Assembly: GCA_020793555.1 (NCBI GenBank)
Contig: DQIO01000260.1
Coordinates: 1-10,952 of the forward strand
DNA from: Methanosarcinaceae archaeon
GTDB taxonomy: Archaea > Halobacteriota > Methanosarcinia > Methanosarcinales > Methanosarcinaceae
DNA: 10,952 nucleotides
Direction: 5' to 3'
Position 1 is the first letter of the stretch, and each line of letters begins with the position of its first letter. Positions 1-6,819 of this stretch are shown here, one piece after another. The position numbers were made by a program, and so were the translations under genes. The notes beneath the pieces are model-generated. The model worked only from the letters and a program-made list of their open reading frames with translations. It was not told the DNA's origin and ran no database searches.

Positions 1-101
1 AGTAGGTTACAAGATACATTTTATTGTTGCTCTTGCAATAAGGGTATATACGAACGCTGATTCAACCTTAAATCTGCGTATATCTAATTCTCAAATTATA
101 T

Positions 102-118
102 ATCTAAATTATTTAGAT
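102..118. terminator. palindrome downstream of the glycosyltransferase, possible transcript end
   Basis: A perfect inverted repeat has arms ATCTAAA (102-108) and TTTAGAT (112-118) with a 3-base loop. It sits 22 bases beyond the stop codon of the minus-strand glycosyltransferase. Its placement suggests a 3'-end hairpin, but it is AT-only apart from one pair per arm, has no clear T tract on the minus strand, and archaeal termination usually depends on T-rich stretches. It could equally be chance in AT-rich DNA. The rest of 1-139 holds nothing else I can support. Confidence 0.25.
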
Positions 119-139
119 CACCAATTTTTCCAACTAACA

Positions 140-1021
140 TCAATCACGATTCGCCTGCACCACATACGTAGCAATAGAATTCAATATCAACCCTGTAAAC
201 ATCCCGAACGACCCCAGCAACGTAAACATCATCGCAGCCATAGCCTTCCCGACCCAGAAACCCCCTCCAGTTTGATATCCATACAAAGTATGAAAACCCA
301 AAATCATCCCAGCAAAGAACACCACTAATCCGGGCACACCAAAATACAACAATGGATGTTTGCGCTCAAGCTGGCACACAATAGAATTCAACACACCCAA
401 CCCATGAACAATAGGATTGAACGTGGAGCCGTCAACATCATAGCGGCAGGTGATCGAAACCTCCTTGATCCTGAAACCTGCTCCGGTAGCATCGGCGATC
501 ATCTCTGATTCAATGCCCATACCGGTATTGTTGAACTTGAAAGTATCAAATGTATTACTGGCAAAAGCGCGGAAGCCGCTTTGGGAATCGTTGATCTTGA
601 CATTGCTGTTGAGGTTAGTGGCAAAGGTTAAGACCTCCTGACCTATGCGGCGGTATGCCGGAACATCATTATGTCCTTCAAGGAAACGTGCGCCGTTGAC
701 AAGGTCAGCTTCATGCCACAGGATAGGATCGAGCAGGCTGGGGATCTCGTCAGGGTTGTGCTGGCCGTCGGCATCAAGGGTCACAAGGACTCTCACATCG
801 TGTGTCAGGGCCCACATGAATGCTGTCTTAAGGGCTGCACCCTTGCCTGCATTCTTCTCGTGTACGATGACAGTTGCACCCATGAGTTCAGCGACACTGC
901 CGGTAGCGTCATGGCTACCATCATCGATAACCAACACCTCATCTACGTGTGCCTTAGCACGCGCGATCATACTCCCAATGGCGACCTCTTCATTATATGC
1001 CGGAATCGCTGCAACTATCAT
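140..1021 (-). CDS. family 2 glycosyltransferase (dolichyl-phosphate-sugar synthase type) with C-terminal membrane anchor
   Basis: This 293-aa protein has a complete GT-A catalytic domain followed by a membrane anchor. Visible motifs are the nucleotide-sugar binding start IPAYNEE (6-12), DDGS (33-36), the metal-binding LDADGQH (82-88) and DSQSGFRA (145-152), the last typical of polyprenyl-phosphate mannose/glucose synthases. Hydrophobic segments at about 225-243 and 262-285 would hold it at the cytoplasmic face. The inferred role is transfer of a sugar from a nucleotide donor to a lipid carrier for surface glycan or N-glycan assembly; donor and acceptor cannot be read from sequence. The start is the ATG at 1021, because family members begin within a few residues of the IPAYNEE strand and an AGGT lies 10 bases upstream. 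A TATA-like TTTATATA (1071-1078) lies about 50 bases upstream. It is richer in G+C than the genes at 2.3-8.6 kb. Intact. Confidence 0.9.
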   Translation of the reverse strand: MIVAAIPAYNEEVAIGSMIARAKAHVDEVLVIDDGSHDATGSVAELMGATVIVHEKNAGKGAALKTAFMWALTHDVRVLVTLDADGQHNPDEIPSLLDPILWHEADLVNGARFLEGHNDVPAYRRIGQEVLTFATNLNSNVKINDSQSGFRAFASNTFDTFKFNNTGMGIESEMIADATGAGFRIKEVSITCRYDVDGSTFNPIVHGLGVLNSIVCQLERKHPLLYFGVPGLVVFFAGMILGFHTLYGYQTGGGFWVGKAMAAMMFTLLGSFGMFTGLILNSIATYVVQANRD

Positions 1022-1070
1022 AATTTATACTACCTGCTATAAAATCCATTTCACATATCATATTCCGAAT

Positions 1071-1078
1071 TATATAAA
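1071..1078 (-). promoter_or_regulatory. TATA box for the glycosyltransferase
   Basis: Reading the minus strand, TTTATATA lies about 50 bases before the ATG at 1021. Transcription would start near 1045, leaving a leader of about 25 bases that carries the AGGT ribosome-binding element. This fits archaeal TATA/TFB promoters, but the surrounding DNA is AT-rich and similar strings occur by chance. Confidence 0.4.
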
Positions 1079-1132
1079 AATGTATTGCATACATATAATT
1101 TATTGTATATACACATACAAATTTAGCAGTGA

Positions 1133-1666
1133 TGGGGACGCGATCCAACACGTGATATTTTAGTGGAGTGTAACACTTTCACACAAAATGCAGTAGAGTT
1201 TTCTAAAACCGAATGTGGTTAAAAGCCAAAAAATCAGTCCTCTGCACGTGCAATCAATCAACTGATGAATCATGATAATATATTAACATTTTTAATAAAA
1301 TACCACATCTTGAGAAATGTGTGCCAATCCGTGTTTAAACAGATATACTCTAACAAGGAAGTGTATATTGCTTAAGATTTTTCAGGGTTATACTTTTCAA
1401 GAAAAGACAATGATCTTGATATAGTCCGAAAATATTTTTTCAGACATGGATTTGTAGTTGCAAATGAAGTAGAGCATAGTTTAAGTCAACCATACAATGT
1501 CACCAGGTGAATTGAGACAAATGTTAAAAACAGCGCGGCACGTTCTCACATAATGAAATGTAAAACATATTTCAAGCGTACTCTTAAAGTCGTATGTTTG
1601 GTAGCAATGGAATATGCTGCCATTAAACTTATCGCACAACAAATCTTCACAAAAATATCCAAATAG
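1133..1666 (+). pseudogene. decayed DDE transposase (IS4/ISH3-like), one frame with three internal stops
   Basis: A single plus-strand frame can be read from after the TGA at 1130 to the TAG at 1664, interrupted only at 1220 (TAA), 1373 (TAA) and 1508 (TGA). In DNA this AT-rich about a dozen stops would be expected over 177 codons, so the frame looks like a recently dead gene. The reading fits a DDE transposase in order: a helical segment rich in SSARAINQL-type sequence (from about 1241); VYIA-stop-DFSGLYF (about 1361-1396), resembling the first catalytic-Asp strand VYIAIDFTDIPFY; GFVVANEVE followed by YNVTR-stop-IET (about 1445-1519), resembling the YRKRWGIET element around the catalytic Glu; then a basic and hydrophobic tail. 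The distance between the Asp and Glu elements is far shorter than in intact enzymes, implying an internal deletion. The family name is my recollection of motifs, not a search result. No terminal inverted repeats were found. Confidence 0.5.
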
Positions 1667-1695
1667 ATTAATATTTTAATAAATATTTAAACACC

Positions 1696-2133
1696 ATGAA
1701 CATGATCCGCGACACCAACATTCGCAATGAGATCAGCCATATTTACACAGGTTAAGTAGTACTTGTACTCAGCTGGACACTGGTCTCACTCGTGCATGAA
1801 TTATTTCACTCAATAACTGCTGCCTTGCTTGGGTATCAGGTATCTTTCAATGAGATTGCACTAAACAGCGGTTCAATGATCGTAAAAGGAGAAATGATCC
1901 CCACACACATAGCTCTCGTAGCTATGAGTGGATTCATAGGACTCACAACATTTGGACTTGCACTCATATATATTTCAGAATACCAAACCCTTCACATGGC
2001 AGGCGTGATCTTCTTAAGCCGCGCATGGATCGACTCACCCCCATTGTATAACATGGACGGCGCCCTCTTTGCATAGTCTACCGCACCAATTTTCGCATGG
2101 ATATTACTCCTATTGGAAATTACCACAAGCTAA
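1696..2133 (+). pseudogene. M50-like (site-2-protease-type) membrane metalloprotease, broken by TAA and TAG
   Basis: One frame runs from the ATG at 1696 to the TAA at 2131 (145 codons) with in-frame stops at 1753 (TAA) and 2074 (TAG). Between them are the two hallmarks of an M50 zinc protease: HELFH (about 1795-1809) inside a hydrophobic helix that begins VVLVLSWTLVSLV, and a late PPLYNMDGALF (about 2038-2070), which matches the P-x-x-x-LDG element supplying the third zinc ligand. GSMIVKGEMIP followed by a hydrophobic run also fits the core fold. The reading continues hydrophobically past the TAG (STAPIFAWILLLLE), so the TAG is internal. The GTG at 1792 could start the open part but would delete the helix that carries HExxH. 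Intact members cleave membrane-embedded substrates; this copy is probably inactive. It is shorter than most site-2 proteases, so it may already have been a minimal member. Confidence 0.6.
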
Positions 2134-2255
2134 AGCGCAATAATGCACGTGATAAAAGGAACGCCTGAAAAGATTAAATTGTGATCTTAATCGTTCGCAG
2201 CTCTACTGCAGTTGGGATAACGAGGATCAATGCAATAACATATCAAGCCTAATAC

Positions 2256-2295
2256 ATGAAGATACCTCAACAGCTTTTGCTGTGGGGAACTTCAT
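2256..2295. terminator. hairpin after the stop of the secreted protein gene
   Basis: An imperfect inverted repeat has outer arms ATGAAG (2256-2261) and CTTCAT (2290-2295), inner arms ACAGC (2270-2274) and GCTGT (2279-2283), and a TTTT loop; intervening bases are partly complementary (ACCTC against GGGG). On the minus strand it begins 7 bases after the stop of the gene at 2302-3711, and on the plus strand it lies downstream of the protease pseudogene. It is therefore placed to end or stabilise transcripts from either side. No long T tract follows on the minus strand, so a structural 3'-end role is more likely than bacterial-type termination. Confidence 0.4.
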
Positions 2296-2301
2296 CAAAT
2301 A

Positions 2302-3711
2302 TCAGCCGAACAGATTTAAAAATGAATGCCAGATCTTAGATAGGAAACCCCACAGTGAACCTGATAAATTCGGTTCAGTTGTCTGGAATTCTGTCGTGGG
2401 TTGTTCCACATCCGGTTCATATTCCACAGGCTGCCTTTCAGGAACACTCATGAATGCTTCTTCGTTACCTTCTTCACTGTCATTCAATTCAGCATTAAAA
2501 TTGACATTTACGCGATTATTCCGACGGTTTGACGATGGAGGAGAAGGGGGGGTGCCAGAAGAGAGTGTGACATCACTCTGTCCAAAAGCAACTAAATTAT
2601 CACCTGACTTATACACCCCAACAAGCAAAACATAATTCACTCTTCTCAACCCATCGGTGTCCAGCAATATAGATGTACTGTTACTGTCCGTTGTTTTAAA
2701 AGTAACAACGCCATCATTAGCACCAATTACATCATTTATTATATCTGTGGCATCAGCCGAATCAAAATTGGATGAACCGACACCTGAAACCTTAAAACCC
2801 TTAATAAGATCGGCACCATTCATTAGTAAATCTGTTCCGAGTTTAGTACCATTGGACTCAAGCATGATTGCCGCTTTGTATGCACTCTCGTGCACCAATA
2901 TCGCCCCGTATGTATAACTGCCGACACTGGCATCCGTTAAACTCATTGAAACAATTACAGTACTATCAGGTGCGGCATTATTAGGTGCAGACATAATAGA
3001 ATCATATTCAAGGACCTCAAATGCAGTGGCTGAAAGTATCGACAGGTCATTTGCACCCGGAAGATATGATGTGTTCTGAAGAATAATAATGACATAATCA
3101 CCGGCATCAAGCTTACCAAAACTCATGCTCTTAAAATCGCCCTTATTATCAAGAAGTTTGTTTAGTGAAGTTGCATAAGATGAAGATCCGAGATTTCGGA
3201 AGTATGAACTATCACCCTTTGAAAGATCATCTACAGCGTTTTTAAGATTCGATGGTGATGTACGAATTAAATATACATCAACTCCTTTACCGGCAAAATA
3301 ATTTGAACCATAAAAATCGATTACCAGATCATTTTTACCTGTAACATTGGTAAACATGGGGTGCTTGTCATATGGATATTCAACAATATAATCCGTATTG
3401 TTTTCCATATTAGCAGTAACACTAATGGTTTTACCATTTGAAACAAAAGTGGTGGAATTTATTCCATGATATCCAAAAGTGAGTGGGGAAGGAAGTTTTA
3501 TAGATGTTCCACCTTTTAGGACTATCCAATTCCCTTCAGTTTCAGAATCTGTGTGACCCGCAAACGTTATATTTTCATTGTCGCCAATAGCAATATTAAT
3601 AAAATATTCATCATTTATAGGCAAACCTGCCGCAGTCGATGTTAAAGCAAGTATTAACATTAACATTAACATTAACGGTAACATCAACATTTTTTTTTTC
3701 ATTGAGTTCAT
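2302..3711 (-). CDS. secreted methanogen surface protein (TIGR04279-like), no membrane anchor
   Basis: This 469-aa protein starts with a signal peptide (lysines at 5-7, then a Met/Leu core at 8-23, probable cleavage after TAAG near 29). The mature part is beta-rich with many N-X-S/T sequons, as in archaeal cell-surface proteins. The domain at about 240-380, with an ILVHESAYKA strand and a closing YVLLVGVYKSGDNLVAFGQ, resembles the methanogen extracellular domain TIGR04279; this naming is from memory and only moderately sure. A Pro/Ser and acidic linker (386-450) leads to a short aromatic amphipathic end, SLWGFLSKIWHSFLNLFG (452-469), instead of a transmembrane anchor. The ATG at 3711 is preferred because GGTG lies 6 bases upstream; the ATG at 3702 is an alternative. 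An AT-rich TTTAAATT (3784-3791) may be its TATA box. Ten A residues and a hexamer repeat occur in the signal-peptide coding region. Function unknown. Confidence 0.8.
   Translation of the reverse strand: MNSMKKKMLMLPLMLMLMLILALTSTAAGLPINDEYFINIAIGDNENITFAGHTDSETEGNWIVLKGGTSIKLPSPLTFGYHGINSTTFVSNGKTISVTANMENNTDYIVEYPYDKHPMFTNVTGKNDLVIDFYGSNYFAGKGVDVYLIRTSPSNLKNAVDDLSKGDSSYFRNLGSSSYATSLNKLLDNKGDFKSMSFGKLDAGDYVIIILQNTSYLPGANDLSILSATAFEVLEYDSIMSAPNNAAPDSTVIVSMSLTDASVGSYTYGAILVHESAYKAAIMLESNGTKLGTDLLMNGADLIKGFKVSGVGSSNFDSADATDIINDVIGANDGVVTFKTTDSNSTSILLDTDGLRRVNYVLLVGVYKSGDNLVAFGQSDVTLSSGTPPSPPSSNRRNNRVNVNFNAELNDSEEGNEEAFMSVPERQPVEYEPDVEQPTTEFQTTEPNLSGSLWGFLSKIWHSFLNLFG
3660..3699 (-). repeat. A10 tract and TTAATG hexamer repeat in the signal-peptide coding region
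   Basis: On the minus strand an unbroken run of ten A residues (3690-3699) follows the second ATG of the secreted protein gene and encodes the lysines. It is followed by several tandem TTAATG units (plus-strand CATTAA, about 3655-3677) encoding alternating Leu-Met in the hydrophobic core. Gain or loss of hexamers would change the signal-peptide core by two residues and keep the frame. Slippage in the A tract would shift the frame near the start. Confidence 0.6.
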
Positions 3712-3863
3712 TTATACCACCATCTTTCTTCAGATATACCACACAGAATTAATAATTATGATCGTTCCCCTATATTTTCTATTAATTTAAATGTACATTC
3801 TATTATTAGAAATACTTTTTGTACTAAAATTAATTATATTACATTCACTATTTTTATCACCAT

Positions 3864-3879
3864 ACATTCAATTAAATGT
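3864..3879. repeat. near-perfect 16-bp palindrome downstream of the PGF-pre-PGF gene
   Basis: ACATTCAATTAAATGT pairs with itself at seven of eight positions. It lies about 20 bases past the stop codon (3899) of the minus-strand surface-protein gene and about 150 bases before the next minus-strand start at 3711. It could form a weak 3' hairpin or be a binding site. It is AT-rich and chance cannot be excluded. Confidence 0.2.
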
Positions 3880-3898
3880 GCTCATATATGTGGGATAT

Positions 3899-5263
3899 TC
3901 AAAAAATACGTCTTATTCTAAAAATTCCCCACAAAGCGATTACTGAAAATAATCCAATCCACACTTTACCGCTAATTACATTGTATGTCGTAGATATAAC
4001 ACCTTTTCCGGCCACCTGATCAGACATTGTATCAGTTGTTTTTGGTGTGATACGCATTGGTTCATCCGATAATGCCAGGTCGATATTTTCTTTGCCAACT
4101 ATTGCAAACGGCGAGAATTTAGATGTGAACGTCTGGTAATATACTTCACCTTCATTTTCCCCTATCCACTCCGTAACAACCTGCTCCCATACATCAGATG
4201 AATCATCATAATGCATAAGTGTTATACTTTGTTTATCGATATTGTTATTGTCAATCCAGTCCTTATCTACCTTAAATGAGATCGTAGCATTTGCAATATT
4301 CCCATCAAAACCGGCAAATCCGATCAAAATATTAATATTCTTATATACTACACCAGGAGCAGGTTCCTTAGCCAATATAGAAGTGTCGTACAAAACTTCT
4401 ACCAACATAGGAACAGATCCCACACTCTTAGTGCTTGTGAAATTAATAAACATAAGAGGATTTTCCGGTCCATAAAATTCACATATCGCCAGAGTATTGG
4501 CATACACTTTTATAGCAGAGGTCTCTTTCGCGACAATATTGTCTGCTTGCTCTTCAGATGCCCCGCCACCGCCACCGCCACCACTGGTATCGGCACCAAC
4601 ATCCGTATTGCCCGAAGAAGCGCGAAGTGTTATAGTTTTGGTGGAGCCTCCAACATTTATATTAAAATCTCCAATCGGTATACTACCTGTAGAATACCTG
4701 TACTCGAAATGTCCATCAGGACCAACATCAATCCCTTGCGTCGCTGATACTTTTAAACTGACAGAAGACACTCCGGTTTCAGCCAGACCTAGTATCTTGA
4801 TATTGTGGGTACCGGTTGGAACATTTGACTGCGATATTGTCGCAGTGCCGGAAGAACCATCTTTACCTATGGTCAATGGCAATTTACAACCATACAACTT
4901 AACTTTCACATAGAGATCTTTAACACCAACCGCAGTCACCGCAAAATTTTTGGATCCATCCGGGATCTCAACGCTGCCAACCGTATATTCATATAACCCA
5001 CCTATAGGTGTCACCACTTTTGTAAATGAAGCGATCGCATTAATCTCACTGGCAGCGGACTCTGTACCACAAATTGTAATCGTATCGCCCACAACCGGAT
5101 TCTCGGGGGATATTTGCAGATCTGTCACAGTTGCACCAGCAAAAGGGATCAAGGCAAAAATAACAAGAAACAGGCACATGAATCTATACAACATAGTATC
5201 ATTTATCGTACGATATGTAATATTTCGGTACGAATCATTCCTATTTAATACCGGATTTTTCAT
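3899..5263 (-). CDS. exported cell-surface protein with PGF-pre-PGF domain and C-terminal membrane anchor
   Basis: This 454-aa protein has a signal peptide at 24-44 (MLYRFMCLFLVIFALIPFAG), then Ig-like beta sequence (45-215, opening VTDLQISPENPVVGDTITI). A Gly-rich hinge (228-235) leads to a domain at about 242-391 matching the archaeal PGF-pre-PGF family: ATISFKVDKDWIDNNNID (326-343), a central Trp (W359), and the closing FSPFAIVG (383-390). A linker then reaches a hydrophobic helix (433-448) ending in RIRRIF, so the protein should be anchored with a short basic cytoplasmic tail. Many relatives carry a PGF-CTERM signal for archaeosortase; the PGF triplet is absent here. The ATG at 5263 has only a weak GTGGT upstream; the ATG at 5194 would put the signal peptide at the very start and may be the true one. 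A TATA-like element lies at 5331-5340. Probably an S-layer-associated or adhesive protein; the ligand is unknown. Confidence 0.85.
   Translation of the reverse strand: MKNPVLNRNDSYRNITYRTINDTMLYRFMCLFLVIFALIPFAGATVTDLQISPENPVVGDTITICGTESAASEINAIASFTKVVTPIGGLYEYTVGSVEIPDGSKNFAVTAVGVKDLYVKVKLYGCKLPLTIGKDGSSGTATISQSNVPTGTHNIKILGLAETGVSSVSLKVSATQGIDVGPDGHFEYRYSTGSIPIGDFNINVGGSTKTITLRASSGNTDVGADTSGGGGGGGASEEQADNIVAKETSAIKVYANTLAICEFYGPENPLMFINFTSTKSVGSVPMLVEVLYDTSILAKEPAPGVVYKNINILIGFAGFDGNIANATISFKVDKDWIDNNNIDKQSITLMHYDDSSDVWEQVVTEWIGENEGEVYYQTFTSKFSPFAIVGKENIDLALSDEPMRITPKTTDTMSDQVAGKGVISTTYNVISGKVWIGLFSVIALWGIFRIRRIF
4562..4583 (-). repeat. GGTGGC tandem hexamer encoding the Gly hinge
   Basis: On the minus strand about three tandem GGTGGC units encode the run of glycines that separates the Ig-like half from the PGF-pre-PGF domain. 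Copy-number change would lengthen or shorten the hinge in frame. Its G+C content contrasts with the AT-rich gene around it. Confidence 0.5.
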
Positions 5264-5330
5264 TCGACCACACTTTGAAATTATTGTAAGCTGCTAAATT
5301 TTGATCTACATATATCCTCTATTTAGGACG

Positions 5331-5340
5331 AATATAAAAA
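5331..5340 (-). promoter_or_regulatory. TATA box for the PGF-pre-PGF gene
   Basis: On the minus strand TTTTTATATT lies about 70 bases before the ATG at 5263, predicting transcription start near 5310 and a leader of about 45 bases. Together with the oppositely oriented element at 5429-5437 it makes 5264-5479 a divergent promoter region. Confidence 0.35.
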
Positions 5341-5428
5341 TATAATTAGAATTTTAGTTTAAACGTATATCCCTACTTTATACATTAACCTATTCCTCTT
5401 AAAAGCAATTCCTAATAAGACCAACATG

Positions 5429-5437
5429 TATATATAA
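5429..5437 (+). promoter_or_regulatory. TATA box for the small membrane protein gene
   Basis: TATATATAA lies 43-51 bases before the ATG at 5480. Transcription would begin near 5459, giving a leader of about 20 bases that contains the purine-rich AAGGGA used as ribosome-binding site. Confidence 0.4.
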
Positions 5438-5479
5438 TAATATGTAAGTGTGATAATGAAGAAAAAGGGATAATGAAAA

Positions 5480-5725
5480 ATGCTAACTACAACAGTAATA
5501 TCAAGTACTACAGCAAGTGCTATTGCACTTACTTCTGAAATTGGTTTGCCGGAAGGGGGATTACTTGCAACCATGGCACTCATTTTGTTACTTTCAGCTA
5601 AGGAAATTTTTTCTGCGTCCAAAAAATGGAACAGCGCGATAAATGCTTCCCTGAACATTGCAATAAACCCTTTACTCATCACATTTACACTAATAGTGAT
5701 TTACAAAGTTGCCGAAATTATCTGA
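5480..5725 (+). CDS. small two-helix membrane protein, function unknown
   Basis: This 81-aa hydrophobic protein has a Thr/Ser-rich N-terminus (2-12), a first hydrophobic segment around GGLLATMALILLLSA (26-40), a short basic loop with SKKW (47-50), and a second segment (59-79, NIAINPLLITFTLIVIYKVA). I recognise no family. The ATG at 5480 is supported by AAGGGA ending 9 bases upstream and by a TATA-like element at 5429-5437. An overlapping ATG at 5474 is in another frame and does not give a long product. It is transcribed away from the surface-protein genes and precedes the DUF1616-CPBP pair by about 200 bases, so it may be a small membrane subunit of the same module. That is inference from position only. 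Two membrane spans, the AT-rich promoter and the ribosome-binding site make it likely to be a real gene rather than a chance frame. Confidence 0.65.
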   Translation: MLTTTVISSTTASAIALTSEIGLPEGGLLATMALILLLSAKEIFSASKKWNSAINASLNIAINPLLITFTLIVIYKVAEII

Positions 5726-5810
5726 TAAATTTTGGATACATTCATCTTATTGCTTTCTTTTTATCACGATTCCATTTTTCAATATTGGAATTGAATCAGA
5801 TCTTTTTGGT

Positions 5811-5828
5811 ATGAAAATACATTTTCAT
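5811..5828. repeat. perfect inverted repeat between the small membrane gene and DUF1616 gene
   Basis: ATGAAAAT (5811-5818) and ATTTTCAT (5821-5828) are perfect 8-bp arms around a 2-base centre. A weaker 6-bp pair (TTCAAT 5778-5783 and ATTGAA 5790-5795) lies just upstream. The position, about 85 bases after one stop and 100 bases before the next start, suits a transcript 3' end or an operator for the downstream pair. No protein partner can be named. Confidence 0.3.
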
Positions 5829-5930
5829 GCTCGTGGGTGTATTGGGGTCATGAATGTTTATTTCTAAAATATCAGATAACTTAGTAAACACTTATGTGCT
5901 ATCCCACATCTTTTAAAAAAGTGAATTTTG

Positions 5931-6815
5931 ATGAAAAAATATATCGCACACAGCGACCTACAAATCGCATCTGTATTAACATTATTAACTTTTATATTCG
6001 TCTTAGTTCCACCTCTTGAACAATTATTTATCAGGACCATCCTTGGTTTGATAATGGTCCTTTTTTTGCCTGGTTATGCACTTATCGCAGCACTTTTTAT
6101 TGGAAAAGACGACCTTGATGCAATTGAGCGTATCGCACTGAGTTTCGGACTCAGCATTGCAGTAGTGCCACTGTTGGGACTTGGTTTGAATTACACACCA
6201 TTTGGCATACGTCTTGTACCCATTATCATAACATTAAGTTTTTTTACAATTTCCATGCTCGCAATTGCATTCATAAGACGTGGAAGTTTACCAAAAGATG
6301 AACAATTTAGTGTTCCATTTCAAAAAATATATGCATCGATAAAACACGAAATTAATACAAAACCCGAATCAAAAATTGATCGAATTTTAACTATAATCTT
6401 AGTAATATCGATAATAGCCTCTGTATCCATGCTTGTTTACGTAGTCGTGACTCCGAAACAAGGCGAAAAATTCACAGAATTCTACATTCTTGGACCGGAA
6501 GGTATGGCAGACAACTATCCCACTAAACTTTTAATTGGGCACACAAGCAATGTCATTGTTGGAGTTGTAAACCATGAGTACGAAACTATAGACTACACCA
6601 TTAAATTTATTTTAGCAAATGAAACCTTAAATTCACTGCAATTTCAACTTGGACACAACAGTACATGGGAGCAAAACATAGAATTCACACCTGAACATAC
6701 AGGTAATGATTCAAAATTAAACATTTTCCTGTACAGAGATAACAATTTCACTGAATCATATCGTTCACTCCATCTATGGATAGATATCACTGAGGCAAAC
6801 ACCAATAAATCGTGA
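5931..6815 (+). CDS. DUF1616 membrane protein with extracytoplasmic domain
   Basis: This 294-aa protein has the DUF1616 layout: hydrophobic segments at about 11-27, 34-58, 68-87 and 94-114, a charged loop (115-149), a fifth helix (150-173), then a hydrophilic domain (174-294) outside the membrane. Family-like sequence includes FLPGYAL (45-51) and, after the last helix, FTEFYILGPEGMADNYP (181-197) followed by a beta domain of the kind that treats the membrane-proximal face. Three sequons (N230, N243, N272) suit exposure outside the cell. The biochemical role of DUF1616 is not established. The ATG at 5931 is chosen because GTGA lies 6 bases upstream; the TTG at 5928 would add one residue and is less likely. 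The gene ends in TGA 4 bases before the CPBP start, so the two are almost certainly cotranscribed and perhaps translationally coupled. Confidence 0.85.
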   Translation: MKKYIAHSDLQIASVLTLLTFIFVLVPPLEQLFIRTILGLIMVLFLPGYALIAALFIGKDDLDAIERIALSFGLSIAVVPLLGLGLNYTPFGIRLVPIIITLSFFTISMLAIAFIRRGSLPKDEQFSVPFQKIYASIKHEINTKPESKIDRILTIILVISIIASVSMLVYVVVTPKQGEKFTEFYILGPEGMADNYPTKLLIGHTSNVIVGVVNHEYETIDYTIKFILANETLNSLQFQLGHNSTWEQNIEFTPEHTGNDSKLNIFLYRDNNFTESYRSLHLWIDITEANTNKS

Positions 6816-6819
6816 GATT

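Noticed and set aside
46..83. ATATACG/CGTATAT inverted pair at the left edge
   Set aside because: Seven-base arms with a 24-base loop in AT-rich DNA are easily found by chance.
645..1163. Plus-strand open frames across the glycosyltransferase
   Set aside because: They are antisense to a gene with complete catalytic motifs, give Ser/Cys-rich products without family features, and lack ribosome-binding sites.
2074..2076. TAG as a pyrrolysine codon in the protease gene
   Set aside because: The same frame also has a TAA at 1753, which pyrrolysine cannot explain, and the site is just after the MDG motif where no family member is known to me to need it.
1792..2076. Short intact protease starting at the GTG of 1792
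   Set aside because: It would begin one residue before HELFH and lose the helix carrying that motif, and the hydrophobic reading continues upstream to 1756 and downstream past the TAG.
4242..5297. Several plus-strand open frames opposite the PGF-pre-PGF gene, including Pro/Ala/Thr-rich ones
   Set aside because: The Pro- and Thr-rich runs are only the antisense reading of the Gly hinge and the hydroxy-rich beta domain of the real gene.
5928..5930. TTG start for the DUF1616 gene
   Set aside because: The ATG immediately after it has better spacing from GTGA and is the more common start.
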